DNA of 64,000 nucleotides from positions 434,001-498,000 of the forward strand of contig NZ_LT703004.1 of assembly GCF_900149695.1 (NCBI RefSeq). Direction: 5' to 3'. The notes under the pieces are model-generated. The model saw only the letters and a list, made by a program, of their open reading frames with translations, was not told the DNA's origin and did no database searches. The translations under genes were made by a program, and so were the position numbers. The number at the start of each line of letters is the position of its first letter. Position 1 is the first letter of the stretch. This stretch comes from Anderseniella sp. Alg231-50. GTDB taxonomy: Bacteria; Pseudomonadota; Alphaproteobacteria; Rhizobiales; Aestuariivirgaceae. Positions 9,512-18,611 of this stretch are shown piece after piece.

Positions 9512-9538
9512 GGCCCACGCGTTCAGATGGCGGCAGGT

Positions 9539-9913
9539 TCAGGCCCCCTTTGTCCACCATTCGTGCATGGCATGAAACATGTCCTGCAGATCCATGGCCC
9601 TTTGAGTGGCTGAGTATTCCACCCTTGGCGGCACTTCCGCATAAACTTTACGGCTGACAAGACCGTCCTTTTCCAGCGCACGCAGCTGGTTGGTCAGCAT
9701 CGTCTGGGTGACACCCTCTATCATTCGACGAAGCTCGCTGAACCGCTTGGTGCCTTTAAAAATGAGTATCTGCAGAATGATAAGTTTCCACTTGCCGCCA
9801 ATCAGCTTGGCGATATCCGGCATAGGGCATAGCGCGCCGTCGTTATCAGACAGGATTGCGGTGCGAATTCCAGCGGTTTCTTCATGGTTTTCCAATGCGT
9901 TTTCGCCTTTCAT
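9539..9913 (-). CDS. HxlR-family transcriptional regulator
   Basis: 124 residues with the HxlR winged-helix signature: ALCPMPDIAKLIGGKWKLIILQIL, FSELRRMIEGVTQTMLTNQLRALEKDGLV and ending YSATQRAMDL. The Cys in the CP dipeptide is the residue that senses thiol-reactive compounds in several HxlR proteins. The start is the ATG at 9913; an upstream in-frame TTG at 9919 would overlap the operator. It is divergent from a glutathione S-transferase gene, which it probably controls together with itself. Confidence 0.9.
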   Translation of the reverse strand: MKGENALENHEETAGIRTAILSDNDGALCPMPDIAKLIGGKWKLIILQILIFKGTKRFSELRRMIEGVTQTMLTNQLRALEKDGLVSRKVYAEVPPRVEYSATQRAMDLQDMFHAMHEWWTKGA

Positions 9914-9918
9914 GCCCA

Positions 9919-9940
9919 ATAGTATGTTTTTTGATACTAT
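9919..9940. promoter_or_regulatory. Operator-like inverted repeat for the HxlR regulator
   Basis: ATAGTAT (9919-9925) and ATACTAT (9934-9940) form a perfect inverted repeat with an 8-bp spacer, in the divergent space between the HxlR gene and the GST gene. HxlR proteins bind dyads of this size overlapping their own promoters. The match to this protein is inference. Confidence 0.6.
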
Positions 9941-10018
9941 ATACGAAAATTCTGCCTTCTTGTAAAAAAATACTTACAAAACATATCATGCCAACCAACA
10001 AGATTTGAAAGGATTGGC

Positions 10019-10699
10019 ATGACAATCACAGTACACACATTCAGCGGATCGCCGCGCGGCTGGCGCGTCCTGCTGGGGCTTGCATTCAAAGACCTCAGTT
10101 GGGACACCAATTATCTGAGCCTCGCAGACAGGGACCACAGGAAGCCGGAGTTTCTGTCCCTCAATCCACGGCACACCGTCCCGGTCGTTGAAGCAGACGG
10201 GGTTGTTTTACGCGACTCCATTGCAATTCTTGCGTGGCTGGACAGGGAAATCCCTGACAAGCCGCTGTTCGGCAACACACCCGGCCAAGCTGCGGAAATC
10301 TGGCAGATTGCAATGGAATGCTGTGACTATCTGCGTGACGCCAACCGGCAATTGCTGTCTGAGGTGTTCTTCGGTGACGATGCCGTGCCGGCCCGGGGAA
10401 CCGAAAAGCACAAGAGCCTGCGCGCAGCCGTCAAACTTGTGCATGCGGAACAGCGTTATCTGGAAGACCTGTTGAACGATGGCCGTCCCTACCTGGCCGG
10501 CGGTGTTCCAAGCGCGGCGGATGCTGTCGCGTTCCCGGAAGTCCGGCTGCTGCAGCGCGCACTTGAAACCAAACATCACATGATGACCAGCCTCGGATTT
10601 GAAGCACCCGAACAAACCTGCCCGCAGCTGGCCGCCTGGAAGGTGCGCATCGAGGCGCTGCCGGGCGTTGCGGCAACCAGCCCGGCACACTGGAACTGA
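10019..10699 (+). CDS. Glutathione S-transferase family protein
   Basis: 226 residues. The N-terminal thioredoxin-like domain (ITVHTFSGSPRGWRVLLGLAFKDL, then NPRHTVPVVEADGVVLRDSIAIL with the cis-Pro and the glutathione-binding DS pair) is followed by an all-helical domain ending in YLAGGVPSAADAVAFPEV. A clear ribosome site (GAAAGGA) precedes the ATG. Divergent from an HxlR regulator, it is probably induced by electrophiles. Substrate unknown. Confidence 0.9.
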   Translation: MTITVHTFSGSPRGWRVLLGLAFKDLSWDTNYLSLADRDHRKPEFLSLNPRHTVPVVEADGVVLRDSIAILAWLDREIPDKPLFGNTPGQAAEIWQIAMECCDYLRDANRQLLSEVFFGDDAVPARGTEKHKSLRAAVKLVHAEQRYLEDLLNDGRPYLAGGVPSAADAVAFPEVRLLQRALETKHHMMTSLGFEAPEQTCPQLAAWKVRIEALPGVAATSPAHWN

Positions 10700-10741
10700 C
10701 CTGTTGGCGAGCTGCAAAACAATCACTGAAAGGACCAGATC

Positions 10742-11446
10742 ATGAAACCGACAAAGATTTCATCCCGCCGGGAGTGGCTGGCGGCGCGGCGGAAACTCCT
10801 GGCCCGGGAAAAGCTGCACACCCGCGAACAGGACGCCATTGCCGAAGCACGGCGCGAGCTGCCCTGGGTGAAAATCGACAAGTCCTACGTCTTTGAAGCA
10901 GAGGCCGGAAACAAGACACTGGCCGACCTCTTCGGGAACAGATCGCAACTGGTTGTCTATCACTTCATGTTCGGACCGGAATGGGAGGAAGGCTGCAAGA
11001 GCTGTTCGTTCTGGGCCGACAGTTTCAATGGTCTTGAAGCGCATCTCAACGAACGGGATATCGCGTTCGTCGCCATTTCACGGGCGCCGATGCACATGCT
11101 GATGCCCTTCAAGCAGCGCATGGGCTGGCGTTTTGACTGGGTATCTTCCTATCCGAATGATTTCAATGCTGATTTCCATGTCAGCTTCGGTTCGGATCAC
11201 AAGCCCGAAAACCCTGTGACCTACAACTTCCGGGAGAACACGTTCTATCCCATGGACGAGGCGCATGGCACCAGCGTGTTTGCAAAAGATGATGCCGGCG
11301 CCATCTACCACACCTACTCCACCTATGGCCGCGGCCTCGATGCCGCCAACGCCGCGTATTGCTATGTCGACATGACACCCAACGGTCGCAATGAACCAGC
11401 CGAGGGCAATCCGATGGCCTGGGTCCGACACCATGACAAATACTGA
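10742..11446 (+). CDS. DUF899 thioredoxin-like family protein
   Basis: 234 residues. The N-terminal motif SRREWLAARRKLLAREK and the central YHFMFGPEWEEGCKSCSFWADSF are signatures of DUF899, a thioredoxin-fold family with a CxxC in the position of the redox motif. Its biochemical role is not established. It overlaps the start of the DUF2182 gene by 14 bases, and the pairing DUF899-DUF2182 suggests one transcript. Confidence 0.9.
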   Translation: MKPTKISSRREWLAARRKLLAREKLHTREQDAIAEARRELPWVKIDKSYVFEAEAGNKTLADLFGNRSQLVVYHFMFGPEWEEGCKSCSFWADSFNGLEAHLNERDIAFVAISRAPMHMLMPFKQRMGWRFDWVSSYPNDFNADFHVSFGSDHKPENPVTYNFRENTFYPMDEAHGTSVFAKDDAGAIYHTYSTYGRGLDAANAAYCYVDMTPNGRNEPAEGNPMAWVRHHDKY

Positions 11447-12191
11447 AGACGGCCTCAAACGGTCAGGTTTTCGACCCCCGCCCGGCATGGTGCTGGTCAT
11501 CGCGCTCGCTGTTGCCTGCTGGGTGTATTTCCTGACCGGCGCCGGCACCGGTATGGATGTCTGGTCCATGTCGACGCTGCAGTTTCCACCGCCGGTCAAC
11601 CTGTTGCCGATGGCCAGTCCGCCGTCGCTCTATTCGGCGCTGCCGATGGTCGGCATGTGGTTCTCCATGATGCTGGCCATGATGATACCGGGAACATTGC
11701 GGCATTTTCCAAAGGCTGGAATGCAAGGCGCCACACCAAGCTCGACACTGCTCTGGTTCGGGCTGGGCTATGCGGCTGCCTGGCTGGTGTACTCAATTGC
11801 GGCAACCGGCTTGCAGTTTGTGTTCGTGATGCACGAACTGGTCCACGGCATGACATTGTGGAGCATCAGCGACCTGCTCAGCGCAGCGTTGCTTGTGCTT
11901 GCCGGTATCTATCAGTTCACTGGGCTCAAAATGCAAAGCCTGGATAGTTGTCGCAGGGCTACCAGAGTTTCACCCGGCCGCCTGGGCGGCTTTCGATACG
12001 GTATCAATTGCCTCTCATCGTCATTTGCACTGATGCTGCTGCTGTTCGTCGGCGGCGTCATGAATGTCTATTGGGTCATCCTGCTGACGGTCATCGTCTC
12101 AGTTGAAAAAACACTGACTGACCCCACACCTTTCAGGCGCACAATTGGCCTGACCTGCCTCACAGCCGGTACGACGGTGCTGGTCTTCTGA
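11433..12191 (+). CDS. DUF2182 family membrane protein
   Basis: 252 residues with about six to seven membrane helices. The DUF2182 hallmark MVGMWFSMMLAMMIPGTLRH is visible, as is the C-terminal GVMNVYWVILLTVIVSVEKT. The function of the family is unknown. The start at 11433 (MTNTEDGL) lies inside the end of the DUF899 gene. An earlier in-frame ATG at 11391 would add 14 residues without family similarity. Confidence 0.88.
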   Translation: MTNTEDGLKRSGFRPPPGMVLVIALAVACWVYFLTGAGTGMDVWSMSTLQFPPPVNLLPMASPPSLYSALPMVGMWFSMMLAMMIPGTLRHFPKAGMQGATPSSTLLWFGLGYAAAWLVYSIAATGLQFVFVMHELVHGMTLWSISDLLSAALLVLAGIYQFTGLKMQSLDSCRRATRVSPGRLGGFRYGINCLSSSFALMLLLFVGGVMNVYWVILLTVIVSVEKTLTDPTPFRRTIGLTCLTAGTTVLVF

Positions 12192-12258
12192 ATTCCACGG
12201 ACGTCCCGCCTGACAGCACATATTCCTCCACACAACACACACAACAGGATCCCTCATC

Positions 12259-13005
12259 ATGGACAGAACGTTCGAAAAAGCCCTCATAGTAGGTGGCAGC
12301 CGCGGCTGCGGGCGAGAACTCGCCCTGGCCATTGCCGATCAGGGAACCGAGACAATAGTGGTGTCCAGAACCGATACGGCCCTCAATGAACTGAAGGCAC
12401 GGGACCCCGGATTGCAGACGATCAGCATGGATGCGGCCACAGACGGGGCCGCTTCGAGCCTGCTGCAAGCCGTGGATCCCGATCTGCTTGTTCTGACTGC
12501 CGGGGCTGAACCGGAAATGGCGCCGTTTCATGAGCAAACATGGACCGAGTTCAGTCGCAACTGGAATGTCGACACCAGGATTGCCCATGCATTTTCATCT
12601 GCTGCGCTGACGCAGCCAATGCGTTCGGGAGGTGTGGTGGTCAGTTTTTCCAGCGGTGCCGGGCTGGCCGGTTCAAGACTGTCCGGCGGTTATGCAGGAG
12701 CCAAACGCATGCAGCATTTTCTGGCCGATTATGCCCAAAGAGAAGCTGAACTTCTTGGCCTTGATCTCACCTTCTACTCAATTGTCCCCAGCCAGCCCAT
12801 AGACGGCAGTATCCTCGGGCAAGCTGCGGTCGAGGCGTACTCGGCCGCTGTGGGAAAGTCCCTGACCGAATTCAGGAAACAATGGGATGAGCCGCTGACA
12901 GCATCAAAGATCAGCGCTCATGTCATGAAGTTGCTCCGGCAATCAGGGCCACGAGACGCCAGGGTATTTTCCATTACCGGCACCGGAATGGTCGAGTGTG
13001 ATTGA
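12259..13005 (+). CDS. Short-chain dehydrogenase/reductase (SDR)
   Basis: 248 residues with a Rossmann cofactor motif GGSRGCGRELA near residue 12, TAGAEP in place of the usual NNAG, and the catalytic pair in SGGYAGAKRM (YxxxK). An NAD(P)H-dependent oxidoreductase of unknown substrate. It follows the DUF2182 gene by 67 bases with its own ribosome site (CAGGAT), so it may belong to the same transcript. Confidence 0.87.
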   Translation: MDRTFEKALIVGGSRGCGRELALAIADQGTETIVVSRTDTALNELKARDPGLQTISMDAATDGAASSLLQAVDPDLLVLTAGAEPEMAPFHEQTWTEFSRNWNVDTRIAHAFSSAALTQPMRSGGVVVSFSSGAGLAGSRLSGGYAGAKRMQHFLADYAQREAELLGLDLTFYSIVPSQPIDGSILGQAAVEAYSAAVGKSLTEFRKQWDEPLTASKISAHVMKLLRQSGPRDARVFSITGTGMVECD

Positions 13006-13094
13006 ATTCATGCAACACCAGCGACCGTTTTGATTGACTTTGTCCGAGCCCGGAAAATAGTGTGACCGTGACCAGCACCAAGGGAGCGGGCCTC

Positions 13095-13496
13095 GTGGCA
13101 AAAAAACCCGAAATGTTTTCAGGCGGCTGCCTGTGCGGACACATCCGATTTGAAGCATCCGGCAAGCCGTCCTTTCCGCACCTGTGTTCCTGCCGCATGT
13201 GCCAGGCCTGGTCCGGCGCACCCACTGTGGCCTGGGTCGAGTTTCCGTTGGCAGATTCTGCCTGGACGGGTGCGGGTGGCGAGCCGTCAACGTTTCAATC
13301 GTCTGAAAAGACCCGACGCGGCTTCTGCCCGAAATGCGGCAGCAGCATTTGTGCGCTGGATGACGGGTATGACAAGATTTCCCTGACGATTGCAGTATTT
13401 GACGATCCGTCGCTGCTGGTTCCGGGTAAGCAGCACAGCTACAAGGCTGCAGCACCCAGATGGTGGAAGGCGGAAATCGACCGAACGGCCGGCTAA
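13095..13496 (+). CDS. GFA-family (CENP-V/GFA zinc fold) protein
   Basis: About 133 residues with zinc-binding cysteines in the family order: GGCLCGHIRFEASG, CSCRMCQAW and FCPKCGSSI. GFA proteins were named for glutathione-dependent formaldehyde activation, but most members have no proven activity. The start is uncertain. The GTG at 13095 has AAGGGAGCGG about eight bases upstream and is preferred. A GTG at 13062 and an ATG at 13113 are alternatives. Confidence 0.85.
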   Translation: MAKKPEMFSGGCLCGHIRFEASGKPSFPHLCSCRMCQAWSGAPTVAWVEFPLADSAWTGAGGEPSTFQSSEKTRRGFCPKCGSSICALDDGYDKISLTIAVFDDPSLLVPGKQHSYKAAAPRWWKAEIDRTAG

Positions 13497-13536
13497 AGCC
13501 GTATTTGCCGACACCGAACCCTCCGGCCCGTCAGGG

Positions 13537-14205
13537 CTACTTGCACGCCATGCGCGCAATTGCATCGATATGAACCGTCGCGCAGTCCAGCGTGTCGAAA
13601 CCCGGCTCATGATCGTCAAAGGCAAGGAACAGATCGGTTCCGCCCAGCAGCACGGTTTCTGCGCCTTGTTCGGACAACGCCCTGCCCGCCTCAAACACGA
13701 CAGCGCGCTGCTCGTCGGTGACCTTGGCGTCCAGCGCCATGCCCACATAGGCGCGATGCACTTTGCTGATAACATCCGGTGGCGGAGCCAGAACCTCAAC
13801 TGATTTGATACCGCCGTAAAACCGTGTCTCCATCACCGTATCGGTACCAAGCAGGCCGACTTTCCTGAATGTCTGCTGGTCAAGATAGCGATCCATTTCC
13901 GAAATGAAATCAATAATCGGCAATGGCGACAGAGGCCGAAATTCCTCAATGCAGAAGTGGCCGCCAATTGACGTGATGGCGACAGTGTCCGCACCGGCTG
14001 CCACCAGCCGTTCGGTCAGGCGGAGATAGATGGCAGCCTGGGCTTCCGCCTGCCTCGCCTCAAAGTTCCGTACCAATGTCGGAGCATCTGCATGGACAAT
14101 CGTCATCTCAAGATCGGCGTCGAGTGCCTTCATCGAGTCGACAAGCCCACGATAATAAAGATCCGTCGCGGCAGGTCCGATACCGCCAATCAAGCCAATG
14201 TGCAT
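13537..14205 (-). CDS. Aspartate/glutamate racemase family protein, catalytic Cys pair replaced
   Basis: 222 residues with the racemase fold signature at the N-terminus (MHIGLIGGIGPAATDLYYRG) and the second half pattern KVGLLGTDTVMETRFYGG. In active Asp/Glu racemases the catalytic cysteines sit in a CNT..H motif and a GCTE motif. Here those read TSIGGH and GGTD, so both Cys positions appear substituted, though a Cys follows two residues after the first motif's His. The protein may be a racemase with different chemistry, a lyase or a binding protein. Confidence 0.82.
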   Translation of the reverse strand: MHIGLIGGIGPAATDLYYRGLVDSMKALDADLEMTIVHADAPTLVRNFEARQAEAQAAIYLRLTERLVAAGADTVAITSIGGHFCIEEFRPLSPLPIIDFISEMDRYLDQQTFRKVGLLGTDTVMETRFYGGIKSVEVLAPPPDVISKVHRAYVGMALDAKVTDEQRAVVFEAGRALSEQGAETVLLGGTDLFLAFDDHEPGFDTLDCATVHIDAIARMACK

Positions 14206-14295
14206 ATCCAGTCCTCATGTTCGCGCGGCATAACGAATTCAGCGAATCCTAGCACAAATCAATGACGGCAGAGATGATGTTCCGGCTAGACCACA

Positions 14296-14499
14296 TTACT
14301 TTTTCCGCGGTGTATACACATCAGTTAACCCTATGTCTTGTTTCATGAAACCTGACCAATACCGAAATTCGGAATTGGCGGACCTTGCCAATTTCAATTT
14401 ACTATCTGCAAGACGCCGTTTTCTGTGTTCCCGGCGCCATTCGTTGTATTTCTCTAAAATCAGGGATAAACCACTAGTGACGATATTGACTTTTCTCAT
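14296..14499 (-). CDS. DUF1127-like small basic protein
   Basis: About 67 residues, starting MRKVNIVTSG. The arginine-rich segment YNEWRREHRKRRLADS and the C-terminal MKQDIGLTDVY follow the DUF1127 pattern (basic helix, then DIGL). Short DUF1127 proteins are common in alphaproteobacteria and some bind RNA and affect phosphate and carbon metabolism. The start at 14499 is chosen over 14520 on the family's usual length. Confidence 0.55.
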   Translation of the reverse strand: MRKVNIVTSGLSLILEKYNEWRREHRKRRLADSKLKLARSANSEFRYWSGFMKQDIGLTDVYTPRKK

Positions 14500-14599
14500 A
14501 TTAACCTGTGAATTGAACATTTATTCGGTACAATGATGAACTGGTCGCAGGGATATCGCCAATTGAACGCGAATGAGATGGCATAAGGGAATTTTATGA

Positions 14600-15496
14600 A
14601 TGGCGCGATCGCACCTGCCACCACTGGCTGCCATAAGAGTGTTTGAAGCCGCTGCCCGGCATCAAAACTTCACGACCGCAGCCGCTGAACTCGGCATGAC
14701 CCAGGCAGCGGTGAGTTACCAGATCAAGGTTCTGGAAGAGCGAGTCGGCTCGGCCTTGTTTCTGCGCCGCGCACGCGGGGTCGAACTTTCGGAGATCGGC
14801 ACCCAGTTTGCGCAAAAATCAACCGATGCGCTGGACATTCTCAGCGATGCCTTTTCCAAGGCCAGGGGCCGTACCGAAGAGACACTCGTGATCAGCGTCA
14901 TCCCGACGTTTGCGACCAACTTTCTGGCCCAGCGCCTGGGGTGTTTCCAGATCGACAATCCGTCGGTTGCGGTGCGGGTAGAAGTCAACCAGTCTCTGGT
15001 CGATTTCGCGTCCGAGGGTTTTGATCTCGCCATCCGCTCCGGCAAGGGCGAGTGGCCCGGCCTGAAAAGCCACTTGCTGGTGCCGGTGGAGTTTACTCCC
15101 ATGTTGAGCCCTGCGCTTGCAGAAAAGGCTGGCGGTATCAGCCATCCTGCCGACCTTCTGAAACTGCCAATCATCGAACCGTCGGACCCGTGGTGGCATC
15201 AATGGTTTGACGCGGCCGGCGTGACGGACGCCAACCTTGCCACGCAACCGGGCCTGCAGTTCGGCTCGCAGGTGCTGGAGGCAAATGCGGCCATTGCCGG
15301 CCAGGGGATCGGCATACTCACACCCACATTCTACCGGGACGAGATTGAACAAAAGCGCCTTTACCAGCCGTTTGACCTGACCTGCAGCGATGGCCAGGGC
15401 TACTGGCTGGTCTATCCGGAAAGTCGCCGGAACCTCACAAAAATAAAACTGTTTCGACACTGGCTGGAGACCAAGGTGGCCGAGTTCAATCAGTAG
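14600..15496 (+). CDS. LysR-family transcriptional regulator, GcvA-like
   Basis: 298 residues. The HTH region (LAAIRVFEAAARHQNFTTAA, then MTQAAVSYQIKVLEERVG) and the effector domain (LVISVIPTFATNFLAQRL) place it in the GcvA-like LysR group. The ribosome site AAGGGA lies nine bases before the ATG. It lies just ahead of a RidA gene on the same strand, with which it could share a transcript. It is similar in type to the regulator at 2316 but not a close copy. Confidence 0.9.
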   Translation: MARSHLPPLAAIRVFEAAARHQNFTTAAAELGMTQAAVSYQIKVLEERVGSALFLRRARGVELSEIGTQFAQKSTDALDILSDAFSKARGRTEETLVISVIPTFATNFLAQRLGCFQIDNPSVAVRVEVNQSLVDFASEGFDLAIRSGKGEWPGLKSHLLVPVEFTPMLSPALAEKAGGISHPADLLKLPIIEPSDPWWHQWFDAAGVTDANLATQPGLQFGSQVLEANAAIAGQGIGILTPTFYRDEIEQKRLYQPFDLTCSDGQGYWLVYPESRRNLTKIKLFRHWLETKVAEFNQ

Positions 15497-15656
15497 AACA
15501 CGCTGATAGAGCCTGCTGTTGGACGTTCCAGACCTCAATGTCGCTTATGCCAATGAGCGCAGTTTGATTGGTCCTTTCTCCCTGCATGTTTCACTGATGC
15601 ACCAGTCATCAAATCGCCTGCCGCGACGACGCGGCAAAACTGTAGGAACCACGTTT

Positions 15657-16055
15657 ATGCTGAAGCGACTGGCGCCGGACACAATTCGAAAAGTCCCTCA
15701 AACCTTCCAGAAAATCTACAGCCATGCAGTCGAAATAACGGCGGCGGAACGCCTGCTTTTCATGGCCGGGCAAATCGGTGTCGCGCCAGACGGCAAGGCG
15801 CTGGAGAGTTTTGATGAACAGTGCCACCAGGCCATGGCCAACGTGGAAGCCCTGCTGAGCGATGCCGGCATGACACAGGCCGACATGCTTCGGGTGACCT
15901 ACTACCTGACCAATGCCGAAGATCTGCCGAGCCTTGGCAAAATTCGCAATACACGGTGGGGGTCGGACCAGCCACCAGCGGTAACAACCCTCGTCGTGGC
16001 GGCGCTGGCAGCCCCTGAACTGCTGGTGGAGATCGAGGTTGTGGCAGGTATCTGA
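15657..16055 (+). CDS. RidA family protein
   Basis: 132 residues matching the RidA/YjgF fold: YSHAVEITAAERLLFMAGQIGVAPDGK, then QCHQAMANVEALLSDAGMTQADMLRVTYYLT and the C-terminal VVAALAAPELLVEIEVVA. Classical RidA proteins deaminate reactive enamines; the key Arg of that activity is usually near RIEVE or VEIE contexts, and it is replaced here, so it may be a divergent subgroup. The start at 15657 has TAGGA upstream. The longer frame from 15519 is not family-like. Confidence 0.85.
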   Translation: MLKRLAPDTIRKVPQTFQKIYSHAVEITAAERLLFMAGQIGVAPDGKALESFDEQCHQAMANVEALLSDAGMTQADMLRVTYYLTNAEDLPSLGKIRNTRWGSDQPPAVTTLVVAALAAPELLVEIEVVAGI

Positions 16056-16086
16056 CCTCCTGCTCATTGCAGCAATTCGCCAGGTC

Positions 16087-16848
16087 TTAGCCGAGCAAGA
16101 CTGACTTCAATTCACCCGCTGCTTTCTGCATAAACGGGATTTCATCTCTCAAGGTCTGGATCGGTTTACGCGTCACGAGTGCGTGCGTTGAAAGGCAAGC
16201 CACCAAGGCTCCGGAATCGCTGAATATAGGCACTGATGCGCCGACCATGTCATCGAACCATTCTTCGTTGTCCAGCGAATACCCGGCCGAGCGGATATCA
16301 TAGAGCTCGGCTTCGAACCGGGTTGCTTCGACAATCGTGTTCCTCGCAGACACTTTGTGGGCAATCCGGTCAAACACCCCCAGCGCTGCTTCTGTATCCA
16401 TCGTCGAAAGATACAATTTTCCGGATGCGCAACAATGAAGAGGCAACGCGTCACCAACCCTGAGATTGACCTGAAAGGGCCAATGCGACTCGAGACGGTC
16501 GAAATAGATGAGCTTGGTGCCCTGCGGTATTGCAAGGCTGACCGTCTCTTTCAATTTCTCTGACAGATCACGCAGAATGGACCGCCTGACAGTGACACTG
16601 GGTTCATAGCGCAGGCTGTTCAATGTCAGGTTTCTGAACCGCTCGCCCGGAATATAGTGTCCCGAAGCATGCGCTGCGATAAAGCGCTCTTCGCATAATG
16701 CGTCGAGCCATCGGTAAATCGTGGGCGCAGGAATATTCAACGCCTTCGACAATCCGGAAGCCGTCGCGGACTCCGGATTCTCGCATATCGCTTCTATGAT
16801 TTCGAGAATTCGCCTGGGGGAATTGCGTGTGGATTTTTGCTCAGTCAC
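16087..16848 (-). CDS. IclR-family transcriptional regulator
   Basis: 253 residues: an N-terminal winged helix (RRILEIIEAICENPESATASGLSKALNIPAPTIYRWLDAL shortened in family alignments) and a GAF-like effector domain with the usual LPLHCCASGKLYLS segment. It starts with GTG. It lies directly downstream of the methylmalonate-semialdehyde dehydrogenase on the same strand, so it probably responds to an intermediate of that pathway and controls the divergent mmsA/adh promoters. Confidence 0.9.
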   Translation of the reverse strand: MTEQKSTRNSPRRILEIIEAICENPESATASGLSKALNIPAPTIYRWLDALCEERFIAAHASGHYIPGERFRNLTLNSLRYEPSVTVRRSILRDLSEKLKETVSLAIPQGTKLIYFDRLESHWPFQVNLRVGDALPLHCCASGKLYLSTMDTEAALGVFDRIAHKVSARNTIVEATRFEAELYDIRSAGYSLDNEEWFDDMVGASVPIFSDSGALVACLSTHALVTRKPIQTLRDEIPFMQKAAGELKSVLLG

Positions 16849-16941
16849 GATGCTACCTAAGATATTTCCGTTGCCGGACGCAAGGCAATTTCTGAGTTGT
16901 GCGCCGGCACGTAAATACTGCGTGCCGGCGTGACCCAGCCA

Positions 16942-18438
16942 TCACGATAATGTTGGAATGGAAAATTCCGGGCCGGTTTGTTTTCCACCCGGCCATGCAA
17001 CGGTGGCCGTCTTCAATTTCGTGTAGAAGCGGATACCTTCCGGCCCATGCATATGATGGTCTCCAAACAACGATCGCTTCCAGCCGCCAAAGCTGTGATA
17101 GGCAACAGGCACCGGGATCGGGACGTTTACGCCAACCATGCCAATCTTGCTTTGTTCAACGAAATGCCGGGACACACCGCCATCATTGGTGAACAGCGCA
17201 GCCCCGTTGCCAAGTTCGTGCTCGTCCACCAGAGATAGCGCGTCAGCATAGCTGTTACTGCGCACAATGCCCAAAACCGGTCCGAAAATCTCTTCCTTAT
17301 AGATCGTCATGTCAGGTGTGACATTGTCAAACACACATGGACCGACGAAGTAGCCGTCCTCATAGCCCTGCAGCTTCAGGTTGCGGCCATCGGTTACGAG
17401 ATCAGCCCCTTCCGAAACCCCTGTGTCGATATAGGACAGCACTTTGGTCATATGCGCCTGATTGCTGAGCGGACCGAAATCGGAATCGTTATCGGTGTAA
17501 GGTCCGACATGAAGTTTTGAAGCCGCTTGTGATACTGCGTCACGAACATTGTTCGCCGTTTCCTCGCCCACGCAAACCGCGACGGAGATTGCCATGCAGC
17601 GTTCGCCGGCTGAACCAAAGGCTGATCCGATCAATGCATCAGTCACTTGCGGAATGTCAGCGTCCGGCATGACGATCATGTGGTTCTTGGCGCCGCCAAG
17701 TGCCTGCACCCGTTTGTTGTTGGCAGTGCCGGTGCGGTAAATGTACTCTGCGATCGGCGTCGAGCCGACGAAGCTGACCGCCTTTACCCGATCATCCTGC
17801 AGCAGTGTATCGACGGCTTCCTTATCACCATTCACCACTTGAAGAACGTCCTTGGGCACGCCTGCTTCATGGGCCAGCTCGGCCATGCGCAGCGGACAAC
17901 TTGGTGTCTTTTCCGATGGCTTCAGAATGAATGTGTTGCCGCAAGCCAGTGCCACCGGATACATCCACAAGGGGACCATTGCGGGAAAATTGAACGGTGT
18001 GATTCCGGCGCAAACGCCCAGCGGTTGACGCAGGTTGAAACTGTCAACACCAGTGCCGACATTCGACGAAAACTCGCCCTTGAGCAATTGAGGAATACCG
18101 CACGCGAACTCGATGATTTCAATGCCGCGCGTGATTGAACCCTTGGCATCGGCGATAGTCTTGCCGTGCTCGCGACTGACCAGGACGGCAAGTTCATCCA
18201 TGTTTGCCTGCATCAGTTCCTTGTAGGCGAACATGATCCGGGCCCGGTTGATCGGTGTTCGGGCCGACCATTCAGCAAACGCCGCTTCTGCCCGCATGAT
18301 GGCATTTTCAACCGTGGCGCGGCCGGCAAGTTCAAGCTCAGCCGTCTGTTCTCCGGTAGCCGGATTGAAAACGGGCCCAATTCTCGCGTCTGCCGACGAT
18401 GCCGACTCCCCGCCAATAAGATGAGCAATTTTAATCAT
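16942..18438 (-). CDS. mmsA: CoA-acylating methylmalonate-semialdehyde dehydrogenase
   Basis: 498 residues of aldehyde-dehydrogenase fold. Visible are LGVCAGITPFNFPAMVPLWM, FVGSTPIAEYIY (coenzyme site) and the catalytic Cys in FGSAGERCMAIS. The end SLFGDHHMHGPEGIRFYTK is typical of MmsA, which converts malonate or methylmalonate semialdehyde plus CoA to acetyl- or propionyl-CoA in valine, inositol or 3-hydroxypropionate breakdown. The start has GGAGA upstream. It is followed by an IclR regulator and is divergent from an iron alcohol dehydrogenase and TRAP transporter, which together look like one catabolic module. Confidence 0.92.
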   Translation of the reverse strand: MIKIAHLIGGESASSADARIGPVFNPATGEQTAELELAGRATVENAIMRAEAAFAEWSARTPINRARIMFAYKELMQANMDELAVLVSREHGKTIADAKGSITRGIEIIEFACGIPQLLKGEFSSNVGTGVDSFNLRQPLGVCAGITPFNFPAMVPLWMYPVALACGNTFILKPSEKTPSCPLRMAELAHEAGVPKDVLQVVNGDKEAVDTLLQDDRVKAVSFVGSTPIAEYIYRTGTANNKRVQALGGAKNHMIVMPDADIPQVTDALIGSAFGSAGERCMAISVAVCVGEETANNVRDAVSQAASKLHVGPYTDNDSDFGPLSNQAHMTKVLSYIDTGVSEGADLVTDGRNLKLQGYEDGYFVGPCVFDNVTPDMTIYKEEIFGPVLGIVRSNSYADALSLVDEHELGNGAALFTNDGGVSRHFVEQSKIGMVGVNVPIPVPVAYHSFGGWKRSLFGDHHMHGPEGIRFYTKLKTATVAWPGGKQTGPEFSIPTLS

Positions 18439-18497
18439 TTACGGTCTCCGTATGTTGCAAAGATTCAACTTTCAGTTTGCCATCTCAGATGTCAAAT

Positions 18498-18511
18498 TTC
18501 TTAAATGAGAA
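18498..18511. promoter_or_regulatory. AT-rich inverted repeat in divergent mmsA/adh intergenic region
   Basis: TTCTTAAATGAGAA (18498-18511) has perfect 4-bp arms and lies midway between the divergent mmsA and iron-ADH starts. It is a plausible IclR operator or promoter element, but short. Low confidence. Confidence 0.3.
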
Positions 18512-18611
18512 TTATCTTATCACTTAATTGACAGCGAGGATCAAGCTGAAATAGTATCTGTCTCAAGGAACCGCGCTTAATGACGGCTCTGGATTGGCAG
18601 GAGGAAAACAG

